Below are positions 33,229 through 42,101 of a DNA stretch of 64,000 nucleotides, in pieces. This DNA comes from Agromyces aureus (GTDB lineage Bacteria; Actinomycetota; Actinomycetes; Actinomycetales; Microbacteriaceae), in contig NZ_CP013979.1 of the NCBI RefSeq assembly GCF_001660485.1, positions 2,666,001 through 2,730,000 of the forward strand, written 5' to 3'. The position numbers and the translations under genes are program-made. A model generated the notes under the pieces. That model had not been told where the DNA came from and did not search any database. It saw only the letters and a program-made list of their open reading frames with translations. Positions within the stretch are counted from its first letter, which is position 1, and the number at the start of each line of letters is the position of its first letter.

Positions 33229-34530
33229 CTACAGTCGGCGTCTCATCGAGATCGACTCCTGCCTCACAGTCGATGTACGGTCCGTACCCGCGATTCGGAG
33301 CGCCGCAAACCGGCCTGCGCGGTGGAGATCTAGGTCACTGAGGAGGCCGGACGCACGCCGCGCCTTGACCTCGTCTGCCCCGATGCAGGTCAAGAGCAGT
33401 TGCTCGTCGATCCGTGCCTTACCTCGCTCAACTCGAGCACGATTCTCGATCGCGGCCTCTGCGCTCAATCGCGCTCGGTGGCGCACAACATGCACGACGA
33501 CCGCATGCACGAATTGTTGAAACTGCTGATCGTGCTCCCTTTGCCGCAGGAGTATCTGTGCATTTCGGACGGCGGCAGCGACGTCCCGGCTCGTGAGCCG
33601 ATCGGCATGTCGATTGCCATCGAGGACTAAGTCGACGGCACGCGCCCACATCACGTCTTCGGCGCTCACAAGCGGCAGACCCATCCGCTCTCGGCTCGCG
33701 ACGTAGGCCTCGGCGAACTCGCGCATGCGAGCGTGGTGCTTCTGCATGTGGTTCGCGAGCGCGGTGCGGAACGCGGCGATTTGACGAAGTCTTTCTGGAA
33801 GACGTGTGTCACTGAAGAACGCCTCTGAGGCGCGCTCATCCGCGCGCCTCGCAGCGGCGGTCGACGGGTGGATGCGCTTTGGCGGCAAGCCTGCGCGAGC
33901 GAGTGCCCGCTTGAGGCGCCTGGCGGCAGCGTTCGCCTCGAGTTCAGCTCGATATCGATCGGGGTCTGCACGACGCGCACGCTGAAGCTCAGCGCGATGT
34001 TCCTTGTGCTCTTCGGCCCAGGCCTGCTGCCGAGCTCGCGTTCCTTCGGGATCGGCGTCACGGCGGGCAGTGGCGCGCGCATTCACCTCGTCACGGTTCG
34101 CGGCGTAGTAGCGGTTGTAGTACTCGCGGACTTTGTCACGGTTCGCATCGACCCATTCGCGTTGGTAGGCCCGCACCCGGTCAGGATGCTCCACACGCCA
34201 GGTGCGAACGCGTTCGCGTGCCCGCGCCCGCGTTGCTTCCTCGCGCCGACGTCGCGCAGCAGCACGCCGCATGGATTCTCGGTTGAGCTCTCGCGCATGC
34301 TCGAGGTGCTCCTCGCGCCATCGCTGGTTCGAGGCCCGAATGCGGTCACGGTTGGCTTCGACCCATCGCCGACGCGTAGCGGCGTGCTGCTCGGGGTGTT
34401 CGCGTCGATAGCGACGCGCCTGTTCGCGCTTCTGCTCGCGCCTCCGTCGACGCGCGGCCTCGTCCGCTGCCAGCGGAACGCTGGCGCGCATCGGGCGCGC
34501 CGCCGGATCAGGCGTGGACGAGGCACTCAT
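33229..34530 (-). CDS. Arg/Glu-rich protein with tandem 15-residue repeats
   Basis: 433 aa, no signal or membrane segment. Residues about 40-205 contain at least eight 15-residue repeats of the form [W/Y/R]-x3-[H/N/D]-[P/R]-[D/E] and a basic tail, for example WVEANRDRIRASNQR, WRVEHPDRVRAYQRE, WVDANRDKVREYYNR and YYAANRDEVNARATA. The region should be helical and positively charged, suggesting nucleic-acid binding. The C-terminal half is a different helical domain (FRTALANHMQKHHARMREF). Similar repeats occur in phage and plasmid proteins around HNH or AP2 segments, but no nuclease motif is visible. It lies downstream of the relaxase on the same strand. Confidence 0.7.
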   Translation of the reverse strand: MSASSTPDPAARPMRASVPLAADEAARRRRREQKREQARRYRREHPEQHAATRRRWVEANRDRIRASNQRWREEHLEHARELNRESMRRAAARRRREEATRARARERVRTWRVEHPDRVRAYQREWVDANRDKVREYYNRYYAANRDEVNARATARRDADPEGTRARQQAWAEEHKEHRAELQRARRADPDRYRAELEANAAARRLKRALARAGLPPKRIHPSTAAARRADERASEAFFSDTRLPERLRQIAAFRTALANHMQKHHARMREFAEAYVASRERMGLPLVSAEDVMWARAVDLVLDGNRHADRLTSRDVAAAVRNAQILLRQREHDQQFQQFVHAVVVHVVRHRARLSAEAAIENRARVERGKARIDEQLLLTCIGADEVKARRASGLLSDLDLHRAGRFAALRIAGTDRTSTVRQESISMRRRL

Positions 34531-34535
34531 CCGCT

Positions 34536-34802
34536 CTAGCCGTTCGGTGGTGGCGCCAACTCGATGACGAGCGCCAGCAGCACCGAGCGGTATCCGGTCG
34601 GATCTGCGATGGTCTGGGTGATCGCTTCACGGAGACGATCCGTTTCGTCTTCCTCGAGCCCGTCGACCGCGTGCAGGCAATACTCGACGTCATCCTGGAT
34701 GCGATAGACGCCGTCTGTCACGGTCACTTCGGGCAGGTAGAAGAGTGCCGCGAGGGCGGTGCGACCGAGCAGATCGTCGAATTGCTCCTGCGAGCGCGTC
34801 AT
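34536..34802 (-). CDS. Small acidic hypothetical protein
   Basis: 88 aa from the ATG at 34802, preceded by GGAAGG. Sequence features: RSQEQFDDLLGRTALAALF, then an acidic Asp/Glu patch (DGLEEDETDRLREAI). No known domain. Five bases separate its stop from the upstream end of the repeat protein gene, so the two are one transcription unit. Its placement between relaxase and repeat protein suggests element-specific function. Confidence 0.65.
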   Translation of the reverse strand: MTRSQEQFDDLLGRTALAALFYLPEVTVTDGVYRIQDDVEYCLHAVDGLEEDETDRLREAITQTIADPTGYRSVLLALVIELAPPPNG

Positions 34803-34889
34803 GGCTGGCCTTCCTGTCGGCGGGCTGGTCGACGACCAGCATGCCGCGAAAGAGAGGTGCGTCATCGGCACCGTGCCGAGCGAGCGAGT

Positions 34890-35270
34890 TCAGTGCTGAA
34901 TTGCCGGGTCCGGTCGCCGCACGCCAGCCTCGGCTTCTGCCTCAAGTTCGAGCATGGCGAGGATGCGACGCGAACGCGCCTCTCGAGCTCGCAGGTGCAG
35001 CAGGCGAATAGCCGTCACCGGCCCCGCGACGAGGAATTTGCACGCATTCCAGACGCACAGCAACGCGAGTGCGCTGAACCAGCCGCCGTCCTCAGCCATC
35101 CCAGCGAACGCGGCCGCGAAGAGCCCGTAGGGCACGGCGAGCAGCATCGCCGGCAGGCCCCACTTCAGTCCGCGCCGCGTGTGCAGCGCATCCAGCAGGC
35201 GGCTGGTCGGCATGAAGCGACGAATGAACATTCCGGTACGGACGCTGACGGCCCAGACGAATGCGAACAT
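34890..35270 (-). CDS. Membrane protein of the mobilisation region
   Basis: 126 aa. Two membrane spans (GLPAMLLAVPYGLFAAAFAG and WFSALALLCVWNACKFLVAG) between a short N-terminal segment with RRFMPTSRLLDALHTRRG and a charged helical tail (LHLRAREARSRRILAMLELE). It lies directly after traA on the same strand. Conjugative elements of actinobacteria often have such a protein next to the relaxase, but its job is not known. Confidence 0.65.
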   Translation of the reverse strand: MFAFVWAVSVRTGMFIRRFMPTSRLLDALHTRRGLKWGLPAMLLAVPYGLFAAAFAGMAEDGGWFSALALLCVWNACKFLVAGPVTAIRLLHLRAREARSRRILAMLELEAEAEAGVRRPDPAIQH

Positions 35271-35380
35271 GCGGCTGCTCTCCGATCGGTCGGCAGCGGG
35301 AACCTGGAGAGACGGCCTAAGCGGCGTCGTGCCGTCACATCGGTGGCGGCGAACACATTGAATGCTGCTTGGCCAGCACT

Positions 35381-38300
35381 CTAGACCCGACCCCCGACGT
35401 TCGGAATGCCAAGGTTGACGTTCGGCACTCGGCCAGCAGCGTCGCGATTCATCTCGTCCGCGATACGACGCGCTGAGTCGAGGGCGGCTCGCGCCCGAGC
35501 GGCATCTGCCTTCTGCACGTCGGTTGTCGGTCGTTCGGCGCCGAGCGGACGACCATCGGTGATCCCGTACCGGTCGCGGTACGACGCGACGACGGTGAGG
35601 TGTCGTCGCCACGACGAACTTGCGGCCCCGGTCGGCGGCGGGCCGACATCGCGTAGCCAAGCGGCCTGCGATTCGATCGCGCCCTCCACCAGCGTGACGG
35701 CGCGCGCCTCGATGAGCTCGGCGCGCTCGCGCAAGGCGCCCGCTGATTCGGCGTCCATCGGGCCGCGAGCGACCGGAATCAGGCCTGCGACGAAGCGCGA
35801 CCGACCCTGGGACGCGACGACATCACGGGCTCGAAGCACGCGCGCCCGAAGCACCGCCGCGATATCCGCGGCATCCTCGAATCCGCGCGATTTAGCTGCT
35901 GTAGCCAGGACTCGCGCGACATTGGCACCGTGAGCCTCCACTCTGCGTAGCTCTGCGCAGAGCGGGCCGAACGCGTCCGAAGCGACAACGCCGTGCGCCT
36001 GCGCCTCGCTGAGTCCGACGCTCCGCACGAGAGTCGTCCACCGCGCATGCTGTGCGGCAGCCGCGATCGTCTCGTACTCTGCCGCGAGCTGCGCGATCGA
36101 GCCCACTCGCTCCTGCTCGCCGACCAGCATCTCGCGCGCCGACAGCTCCGCGCCGACATGGCGAAGCACCCCGACGAGCACCGACTGGGCGGTCGCATCG
36201 ACATCATCACGCGGCCGGATGCCGGTGTGCGCGACATCCGGCCGGTCGAGCGCGACATAGGCGGTGTTCGCGTGGCGTCCGCGCGTCATCGCGACGTAGA
36301 GGTTCTCACGGGTCATGCCGCGCGCGACGACGACGTGCGCGGTGTCGGTCGTGAGCCCTTGGGCACGATGTGCGGTGACGGCGTATCCGAGTTCGACATG
36401 ATGCCGCACGTACGCCGCCGGCAGGCGTGCGCTACTCCCCCGGCGGCGCCCGCTGCGTCGAACCTCGATTGCCCCGCTGCGGTGCACCGCAAGCACGGTC
36501 CACCGATCGCCGTTGCGCACCCAAGCGCGACCGGCATGCAGGCGGCGATCGTTGCGGCGGGTGATGATCGTGTCGCCGACCGAGACGCGAGTGCCGTCGT
36601 GCAACGCGAGCTCGCGCATTGCATCCACACGCCCGTCGACGATCGAGTCCGTCCGCGCACGCTCGTTCAGCGCCGCAACGGCTTCGTGCGAGTCACTCAC
36701 CAGCACGCTCATGCGCCCGGCACGGGTGTCTGCGCGCCACGCCAGGTATGCGGCATCCGCCATCGCTTCGCTATCGCCATCCTTGACCCGATCGTGCGCG
36801 AGATAGGTCTCGATGGATGCCTCGTCACCGCGTCGCAGACCGAGGGATGCTGCCTTCTCCCAGTCGTGCACGAATCTATGGATGTCGACGAGCTCAGCAA
36901 CGTCCGTGCGATCGCGCGCGAGCATGGCGAAGGCGCCTCCTGCCTCGACCGACTGCAGTTGCGCGTGGTCGCCGACGAGGAGCACCTTCGCGCCAGCAGC
37001 CTCGGCGAGCGCGGTGACTCTGTCGAGCGCGAGGGTTCCGGCCAGGGATGCCTCGTCGACGATCACGAGCTGCCCTCTGCCGAACGCGGTGCCGGTGGTG
37101 AGATGGTTCTGCCACCATTTCGCCAGGTTCTCGGTCTGGATGCCGAGATCCCCGGCGAGCACGTGGGCTGCGGCTGCCGAAGGCGCCAGCCCGACCACTG
37201 ATCCGGCCCCGTGCTCGATCTCCCATGCACGCCGCAGGGCAGCCATGGCGGTGGTCTTGCCGGCGCCGGCCGGGCCGACCAGCACGTCGAGTACACGACC
37301 GGAACTCGAGATGGATACGAGGGCTGCAACCTGATCGTCGGCAAGCCTGCGGTCTCGGCCTGCCCGGCGTTGGTCACCCACGTGGAGCGCACTGACTGAC
37401 ACCGTCGGGCCCGAGGCATCCGTCGCCCGCTCTCGAAGCCGTACCTCTGCGTCGAGGAGTTCATGCGAGGTGAACACGGTCGAGTGCCTCGGCCGGAACA
37501 CCGACGTGCCATCCCCGCGTCGAAACGCGGCCGGGCTTGTCGTGAACTCCGCCGGAGTGAGTTGCAACGATGCGTGCTTGGCGGCCTCAACGACGAGTCC
37601 GATCGCAACCTCCCGATCGGATGGTGTCGCGAATCGATAGTGCATGGTCTGCCGCGCAGCTTCGGCCGTGAGGTTCCAATGCCGCCACGTTGCACGCTTC
37701 TCGCTGACGGCGTGCATGACCTGCACGCCGAGCGCTGCAATCGTGTCGGGCGTCACGTGTGCAGCAGTCACCACGCGCGGCGCAATGGACGCGGATGCTC
37801 GGCGCGCCCACGCCGTTGCATCCTCGCCGAGCGCCGCGGTTGCGCGCGCACGCCAATCACGCGTGAGTTCGGTGAGTGAACGCACATGCTTCTGGGGACG
37901 CGTCGCCAGGGTGGCCTGCGCGCGAAGGCGCACGATGATCGCGCGACTTGGGCGATGACCGTGCGCGGCGGTGTATTCGGCGATGAGACGGTCGGCCTCA
38001 GCACCGATGTGCTGCGACCGCGTCGAGAACTCGAGCATGAGCGATTGCGGGACCGAGGCGATCGCCCACACCGGGTTGCGATCACGCCCACGTTCGCGTC
38101 GCTCCCAATCCACGCCGAGGTCCCGCGTGAGGGCGTCGGCGAGCAACGCCTCGTGTAGCTCGGACATGGCCACGATGGCATCGTGGAGCGGCCGTCCGTC
38201 CAGGGAGCGCCACTTGTCGTCGAGCACGGTCTGCACCTTGTTGCTCACGACTACGTGCGTGTGCAGGTGCGGATCGCCCGCGCGGCTGTCGAAGTGGTCG

Positions 38301-38827
38301 AACGTCGTTGCGATGAGGCCCGTCACCGCGACCTGCGCGACGGCGCCGTCGGCTGCAGCGACACCGGTCCGGGTCGCCGCGACCTCGCGTTCCATGTAGT
38401 CGACGACGCGTTCGACCGCCTGGTGGTGGGCTCGCGCGATGATCGCCTGCGTCGCGGCATCCGAAATGCCCCAGAGCACGCTCGCAGATTTGGGCATCGA
38501 GAAGGTGATGTCGAAGCCGGCAACCGCACGCCTGCTCCCCTCGTACTGCGGGAACGCCCGGCCGAGCGGCTCTCGCGTGACCGGGTCCCTCCCTTGGCCG
38601 ATCAATAGCTGCAGGTGCTCATCAGTGACGGGGTCGCCCTCGACGAGCGCGCCGCCGGCCAAGCCCCCGACGCCCGAGCCGATCCACCGGCCCGGCGGCG
38701 TGCCCTTAGCCTCGTAGTACCGAGTCAGCGGAGTGGCGAGTGAACGGTCGCCATCGGCCGCAACGACGGTGCGCAGGAGGTAGCGGTATCCCTGTCCTGC
38801 GCTCATCACCCGCATCGAGACTGTCAC
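35381..38827 (-). CDS. traA: MobF relaxase-helicase TraA
   Basis: 1148 aa from a GTG at 38827 (VTVSMRVMSAGQGYRYLLRT), the family's usual start, which keeps the catalytic tyrosines near residues 14-16. TrwC relaxase domain (1-310): metal triad HFDSR and HLHTH near residues 178-191, which nicks oriT. The RecD-like helicase follows: Walker A VGPAGAGKTTAMAAL (about 530), Walker B LVIVDEASLAG, and later motifs GYAVTAHRAQGLT and YVAMTRGRHAN. The C-terminal third is helical. It should nick, unwind and pilot single-stranded DNA during conjugation. It indicates self-transfer or mobilisation of the element; oriT probably lies near its start. Confidence 0.93.
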   Translation of the reverse strand: MTVSMRVMSAGQGYRYLLRTVVAADGDRSLATPLTRYYEAKGTPPGRWIGSGVGGLAGGALVEGDPVTDEHLQLLIGQGRDPVTREPLGRAFPQYEGSRRAVAGFDITFSMPKSASVLWGISDAATQAIIARAHHQAVERVVDYMEREVAATRTGVAAADGAVAQVAVTGLIATTFDHFDSRAGDPHLHTHVVVSNKVQTVLDDKWRSLDGRPLHDAIVAMSELHEALLADALTRDLGVDWERRERGRDRNPVWAIASVPQSLMLEFSTRSQHIGAEADRLIAEYTAAHGHRPSRAIIVRLRAQATLATRPQKHVRSLTELTRDWRARATAALGEDATAWARRASASIAPRVVTAAHVTPDTIAALGVQVMHAVSEKRATWRHWNLTAEAARQTMHYRFATPSDREVAIGLVVEAAKHASLQLTPAEFTTSPAAFRRGDGTSVFRPRHSTVFTSHELLDAEVRLRERATDASGPTVSVSALHVGDQRRAGRDRRLADDQVAALVSISSSGRVLDVLVGPAGAGKTTAMAALRRAWEIEHGAGSVVGLAPSAAAAHVLAGDLGIQTENLAKWWQNHLTTGTAFGRGQLVIVDEASLAGTLALDRVTALAEAAGAKVLLVGDHAQLQSVEAGGAFAMLARDRTDVAELVDIHRFVHDWEKAASLGLRRGDEASIETYLAHDRVKDGDSEAMADAAYLAWRADTRAGRMSVLVSDSHEAVAALNERARTDSIVDGRVDAMRELALHDGTRVSVGDTIITRRNDRRLHAGRAWVRNGDRWTVLAVHRSGAIEVRRSGRRRGSSARLPAAYVRHHVELGYAVTAHRAQGLTTDTAHVVVARGMTRENLYVAMTRGRHANTAYVALDRPDVAHTGIRPRDDVDATAQSVLVGVLRHVGAELSAREMLVGEQERVGSIAQLAAEYETIAAAAQHARWTTLVRSVGLSEAQAHGVVASDAFGPLCAELRRVEAHGANVARVLATAAKSRGFEDAADIAAVLRARVLRARDVVASQGRSRFVAGLIPVARGPMDAESAGALRERAELIEARAVTLVEGAIESQAAWLRDVGPPPTGAASSSWRRHLTVVASYRDRYGITDGRPLGAERPTTDVQKADAARARAALDSARRIADEMNRDAAGRVPNVNLGIPNVGGRV

Positions 38828-38956
38828 CCGCACGCACCTCCGATTACGCGAGCAAGGTGCGCGCCCTCGATCTGCAAGAGGCGTGGCAAGTCGTCGATTG
38901 CGAGGGGCTGGGCCATGGTGCCCTTGTCGACTGTCGGTAGGCAAGATCTTGATGAT

Positions 38957-39454
38957 ATGACCATGGAGCGGACTGCCGGTGTCGTCTTGTCGCTATTGGA
39001 CGGGCGTTGGCTCGAGAGCGAAGCGGCAGCAGTCGCTTCGCTGCAACGACTTGGGTTCACAGTGATGCCTGACGACGGCACGGTACCGCCGTCTGGTTCT
39101 CGGCAACGCGAACTGATGCCGGCACCCGGGATCGATCACGCCTCGTTGTCGATCCTGGACAGCGCGCCCACCAACATCACCTTCTTCATCGCGTCCTCTC
39201 CCGAGCGTGAGAACGCAGCGACAAGGTCGGCGTACGAGAACCTGCTCGCCTCGCTCGCCATAACTCTGGACTCGCCACAACGATTCTGGGCGGACGAGAC
39301 AACACCAGTGTTCTGGCACCACTCAGATCTTGAAGTCGGCGCTCAGCTCTTCGAACGCCGCGACAGCACCGTGATGGTGTGGGTAGAACATCGGGCTCGA
39401 AGCAAGGCGGCCGAGGAACGAGCTCTCGCGAATCGGGATCCAGGAAATCGTTGA
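38957..39454 (+). CDS. Hypothetical cytoplasmic protein
   Basis: 165 aa, starting ATGACCATGGAGCGG (the second ATG, two codons later, is possible). Mixed alpha/beta pattern with RFWADETTPVFWHHSDLEVG and TVMVWVEHRAR near the end. No signal or membrane span; no family I can name with certainty. It is divergent from traA across 129 bp that may include oriT. The stop is followed within a few bases by a 24-bp palindrome that could be its terminator. Confidence 0.6.
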   Translation: MTMERTAGVVLSLLDGRWLESEAAAVASLQRLGFTVMPDDGTVPPSGSRQRELMPAPGIDHASLSILDSAPTNITFFIASSPERENAATRSAYENLLASLAITLDSPQRFWADETTPVFWHHSDLEVGAQLFERRDSTVMVWVEHRARSKAAEERALANRDPGNR

Positions 39455-39459
39455 TGCCG

Positions 39460-39483
39460 CCCGCAAGCGGATCCGCTCACGGG
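39460..39483. repeat. 24-bp GC-rich palindrome, copy A
   Basis: CCCGCAAGCGGATCCGCTCACGGG, written here only by its ends and core: CCCGC at the left, AGCGGATCCGCT in the centre, CGGG at the right. It matches the element at 41952-41975 and half copies at 45188, 46279 and 46663. Possibly a terminator or REP-like element. Confidence 0.7.
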
Positions 39484-39544
39484 CGGGTTGCGAGCGCTGA
39501 CGGGCCCTCCCCTCGGCGTCGTGGGTCTTCACTATCATCAGCAC

Positions 39545-40297
39545 ATGGCTCAATGCACGGCTCCAAGAGATGGCCACCGTACGGCAAGCGGTCGCGCGAA
39601 CTGCCCCGTATGCTCGTCCGGCTATGGGCGTTCTTCATACTCGGCGCCTCGGTCATACCCGTCCTACCCCACTCCGACCGCGCCCGTGCGAAGGAGCGGG
39701 AGTTTGTCAGGTAGTAGCGGGGGCGGGGGACGTGGTGCCGCCCGTCCGGCTTGGCAGCCCAGCGGGTCGACTGTCTCGTACACCCACCAGCAGGTGCGCG
39801 ACCTAGAGTCTGTTCGCGCTGCGACTGTCGTACGGACTCAGGTGAATGACGTGTTTCTCTGTCACGCCTGGCCCGACCGTCAGGCGGCCGCCAATGATGT
39901 CTACGAGTTGCTCCTCGGAAAAGACGTGTCGGTGTGGTTCAGTGAGGTGAGCCTGCGACCCGGGACGGACATGCGAGTAGCCATCGACCGTGGACTGGTG
40001 AGTTCGCGCATGGGGCTCGTGCTGGTGACACCCGCCATGCTCGACAAGCTGCGTACCGACCGCAGTATCGCGAGCAACGAGCTGAGCGCCTTGCTACGCC
40101 GGAGCCTCCTAGTTCCTGTCATGCACGGGGTGACGTTCGAGGAGCTTGACCAGGTCACCCCGACACTCGCGTCGCGTGGTGGATTCAGTACGGCCGAAGA
40201 GCCCATGGAAGACATAGTCGTGAAGATTGCCGAGCTCGTCGGAATTGTGACGGAAGAAGAGGCCGACAAACTCAGCATCAACTCGGCCGCCAATTAG
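39545..40297 (+). CDS. TIR-domain protein with N-terminal Cys/His motif
   Basis: 250 aa. The N-terminus MAQCTAPRDGHRTASGRANC then PVC is a C-x6-GH-x8-C-x2-C cluster that could bind zinc; a Ser/Tyr/Gly-rich linker follows (about 25-75). The TIR domain spans about 100-225: NDVFLCHAWPDRQAA (box 1), SVWFSEVSLRPGTDM with the Glu of TIR NADases, GLVLVTPAMLD, and LVPVMHGV. Bacterial TIR proteins of this layout are NAD-cleaving effectors of phage or plasmid defence, or secreted effectors. There is no signal peptide. The neighbour DUF5677-like gene could be a partner, but spacing is 200 bp. Confidence 0.82.
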   Translation: MAQCTAPRDGHRTASGRANCPVCSSGYGRSSYSAPRSYPSYPTPTAPVRRSGSLSGSSGGGGRGAARPAWQPSGSTVSYTHQQVRDLESVRAATVVRTQVNDVFLCHAWPDRQAAANDVYELLLGKDVSVWFSEVSLRPGTDMRVAIDRGLVSSRMGLVLVTPAMLDKLRTDRSIASNELSALLRRSLLVPVMHGVTFEELDQVTPTLASRGGFSTAEEPMEDIVVKIAELVGIVTEEEADKLSINSAAN

Positions 40298-40496
40298 CGC
40301 TGAGTAGCAAGCGTCCTGCAATTACAGTGCGGGCACGCCTGGATGGTCGCGCAAACCGGATGACCTGTCGTTCGGCCGTCGGCGATCGGACGCACGTTGG
40401 CCGATCCCCGAAAGAAGTCCGACGTAGAGGTTGGAGTCCTGCCCTAAGGCTGCCGAATATCGAGGGACGTCGACACGGCTGTGGTTCCATGAGTGC

Positions 40497-41483
40497 ATGG
40501 TCGACGAGTTCGATTTCGAGATAGGGCGCATGGCGAGATCGCCGAAGCGGTCGCTGATTGCCCAAGAAATCCAGGCGCGCTGGTTGGAGCTTTCTGCAGT
40601 CGCCGACAAACTAAGCGGCACCCAGCGAGCGGCCGCAATTGCCCGTCGTCAGGACATGCTTGAAGCACTCCGAGTGCTGCTACTTACGGGCCACGAGGCG
40701 CTTGCGTGGGCAACGGAGCGTGTCAGTCGTTCGCTTACTGACAGTGACGACGACGACAGAGCATTCGGCGCCTACTATGCGGTGACGTCCGGTCTAGCGG
40801 CCCGCGCCCTCGAGACGTTCGAGGAAATACTCTGCCTCCTCGAAAATGGTCTCGCTCGCGGTGCTCGCGGCCGTTTAAGGACGCTCGAGGAGATCTTCGT
40901 CGTCGCCGGAGTCATCGCCTATCACGGGGATCCCGCCGGCGATCATCCCTCGCTTCCAATGCGCTACATCGAGCATCGCGACGTATTTGCGCGTGGTCTT
41001 GCTGACGAGCTGATTGCGACCGGTTCGCTGCCAGACAATCACGCGCTCGATGCTGAGACTCTTGCCCAGCTTGAACGTCGCCGAACCGAACTCGTGGAGA
41101 AGTATGGGAAGGAGTATCAACGGCTTTGGGGTTGGGCATCCGAACTCTTCCCTCCGAAAACGCAGATCAACCTCGGCGTGCTCGCTGAAACCCTGAATGT
41201 GGAACTGAGAGGTTTCTACAGTTTGTCGAGTCGTCATGTCCATGCGAGCTCGGAGGGCTGGCACGAAGCGCGCGAAGACGATGGTGAGGAGGGTGATAAC
41301 GCGGGGTTTGTAGGGACATTTGCCGCGGGATATCTCGTACTCACACTTCAGGCCGTGATCCCGACGCGCGTAGTCGTTGATGATGAGGTTGCCGACCGGA
41401 CCGGTGAAGCCTGGTCAGACGCGCTTGTTTGGCTCAGTCTCGTTGCGCGAAGTCAAGAACCTCCAACAGGCGGCGGAGACTAG
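40497..41483 (+). CDS. DUF5677-like hypothetical protein
   Basis: 328 aa from the ATG at 40497. Mostly helical; the segment ENGLARGARGRLRTLEEIFV, followed by a histidine-containing stretch (YIEHRDVFARG) and SSRHVHASSEGW, resembles the DUF5677 family, found scattered in defence and plasmid loci. No enzymatic motif is certain; conserved Arg, His and Glu suggest a HEPN-type RNase could be hidden (inference). Close after the TIR gene on the same strand. Confidence 0.6.
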   Translation: MVDEFDFEIGRMARSPKRSLIAQEIQARWLELSAVADKLSGTQRAAAIARRQDMLEALRVLLLTGHEALAWATERVSRSLTDSDDDDRAFGAYYAVTSGLAARALETFEEILCLLENGLARGARGRLRTLEEIFVVAGVIAYHGDPAGDHPSLPMRYIEHRDVFARGLADELIATGSLPDNHALDAETLAQLERRRTELVEKYGKEYQRLWGWASELFPPKTQINLGVLAETLNVELRGFYSLSSRHVHASSEGWHEAREDDGEEGDNAGFVGTFAAGYLVLTLQAVIPTRVVVDDEVADRTGEAWSDALVWLSLVARSQEPPTGGGD

Positions 41484-41575
41484 TCGCCGCCTGCGTTGCC
41501 ATGAGAGACCCACTGGCTCTACCAAAACGCCGCTGGTCTAGGAGACCTAAAACGTGGCCGGTGAAGGATCCGTCT

Positions 41576-41966
41576 GTGGTGACGGCTTGACATGCCGACG
41601 GGCGGTTGGTCGGATGGAGCACGTGGAGATTGTGGCAGCTTGGCTATCCGTGATCGTTGGCGTCGGCCTGCTCACTTGGTCCGTGTTGGTGGTCAGTCTC
41701 GCCAATACCGGAGCTAGATTGCCCTACTGGAGGAACGCCGAGCGGACTCCGGGCCGTTCGCTCGGATTGCGCGCCGCGGGCGTCGCTTTGATGATCCTCG
41801 GTACCGGTGTGTTGTCGTCCACGCTGAGCTACTGGGCTGTCGCGGTCGTCCTCGCGGCCTTCATTCCGGGCATCGCGCTTCTGATCTGGCACAATCAGGC
41901 TCTGTCCGAGCGCGATTAGACGCCGTGACGTAGACGGTATTGTCAATCCGGCCCGCAGGCGGATCC
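41576..41966. repeat. 391-bp direct duplication, copy 1
   Basis: Nearly identical to 45903-46293 and the same length, starting GTGGTGACGGCTTGACATGC and ending at GGATCC of the palindrome. Each copy contains one whole small membrane-protein gene. Only scattered substitutions are seen, many in third codon positions. Confidence 0.9.
41614..41919 (+). CDS. Small three-span membrane protein (copy 1)
   Basis: 101 aa from the ATG at 41614. Three hydrophobic segments: IVAAWLSVIVGVGLLTWSVL, GLRAAGVALMILGTGVL, and WAVAVVLAAFIPGIALLIW. The loop NTGARLPYWRNAERTPGR separates the first two. Duplicated at 45941 with few amino-acid changes, mainly conservative, so both copies appear to be under selection. 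Function unknown. Confidence 0.65.
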   Translation: MEHVEIVAAWLSVIVGVGLLTWSVLVVSLANTGARLPYWRNAERTPGRSLGLRAAGVALMILGTGVLSSTLSYWAVAVVLAAFIPGIALLIWHNQALSERD

Positions 41967-41975
41967 GCTTGCGGG
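41952..41975. repeat. 24-bp GC-rich palindrome, copy B
   Basis: CCCGCA-G-GCGGATCCGC-T-TGCGGG: an almost perfect hairpin 32 bp after the small membrane-protein gene. See copy A at 39460. Confidence 0.7.
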
Positions 41976-42079
41976 ACGGGGCCTCACGCACCCGCCACGG
42001 ATGGTTTGCTGGCTCCGCTCGGCGATGGAGGGTCGACTCGGAAGCCCATGTGATTCGGCTCCGTCTTGCCAGCCGCGCA

Positions 42080-42099
42080 GAGTGAGTGTACAGTCACTC
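42080..42099. promoter_or_regulatory. TetR operator, site 1 (before the repressor)
   Basis: GAGTGA-G-TGTACA-G-TCACTC, ending two bases before the tetR ATG. It matches site 2 (42706-42725) with the same 6-1-6-1-6 layout, giving the consensus GAGTGANTG(T/A)(A/T)CANTCACTC. Confidence 0.78.
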
Positions 42100-42101
42100 C
42101 C

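Noticed and set aside
33868..34539. Plus-strand reading inside the repeat protein
   Set aside because: Opposite-strand translation lacks motifs, whereas the minus strand shows regular 15-residue repeats; only one can be real.
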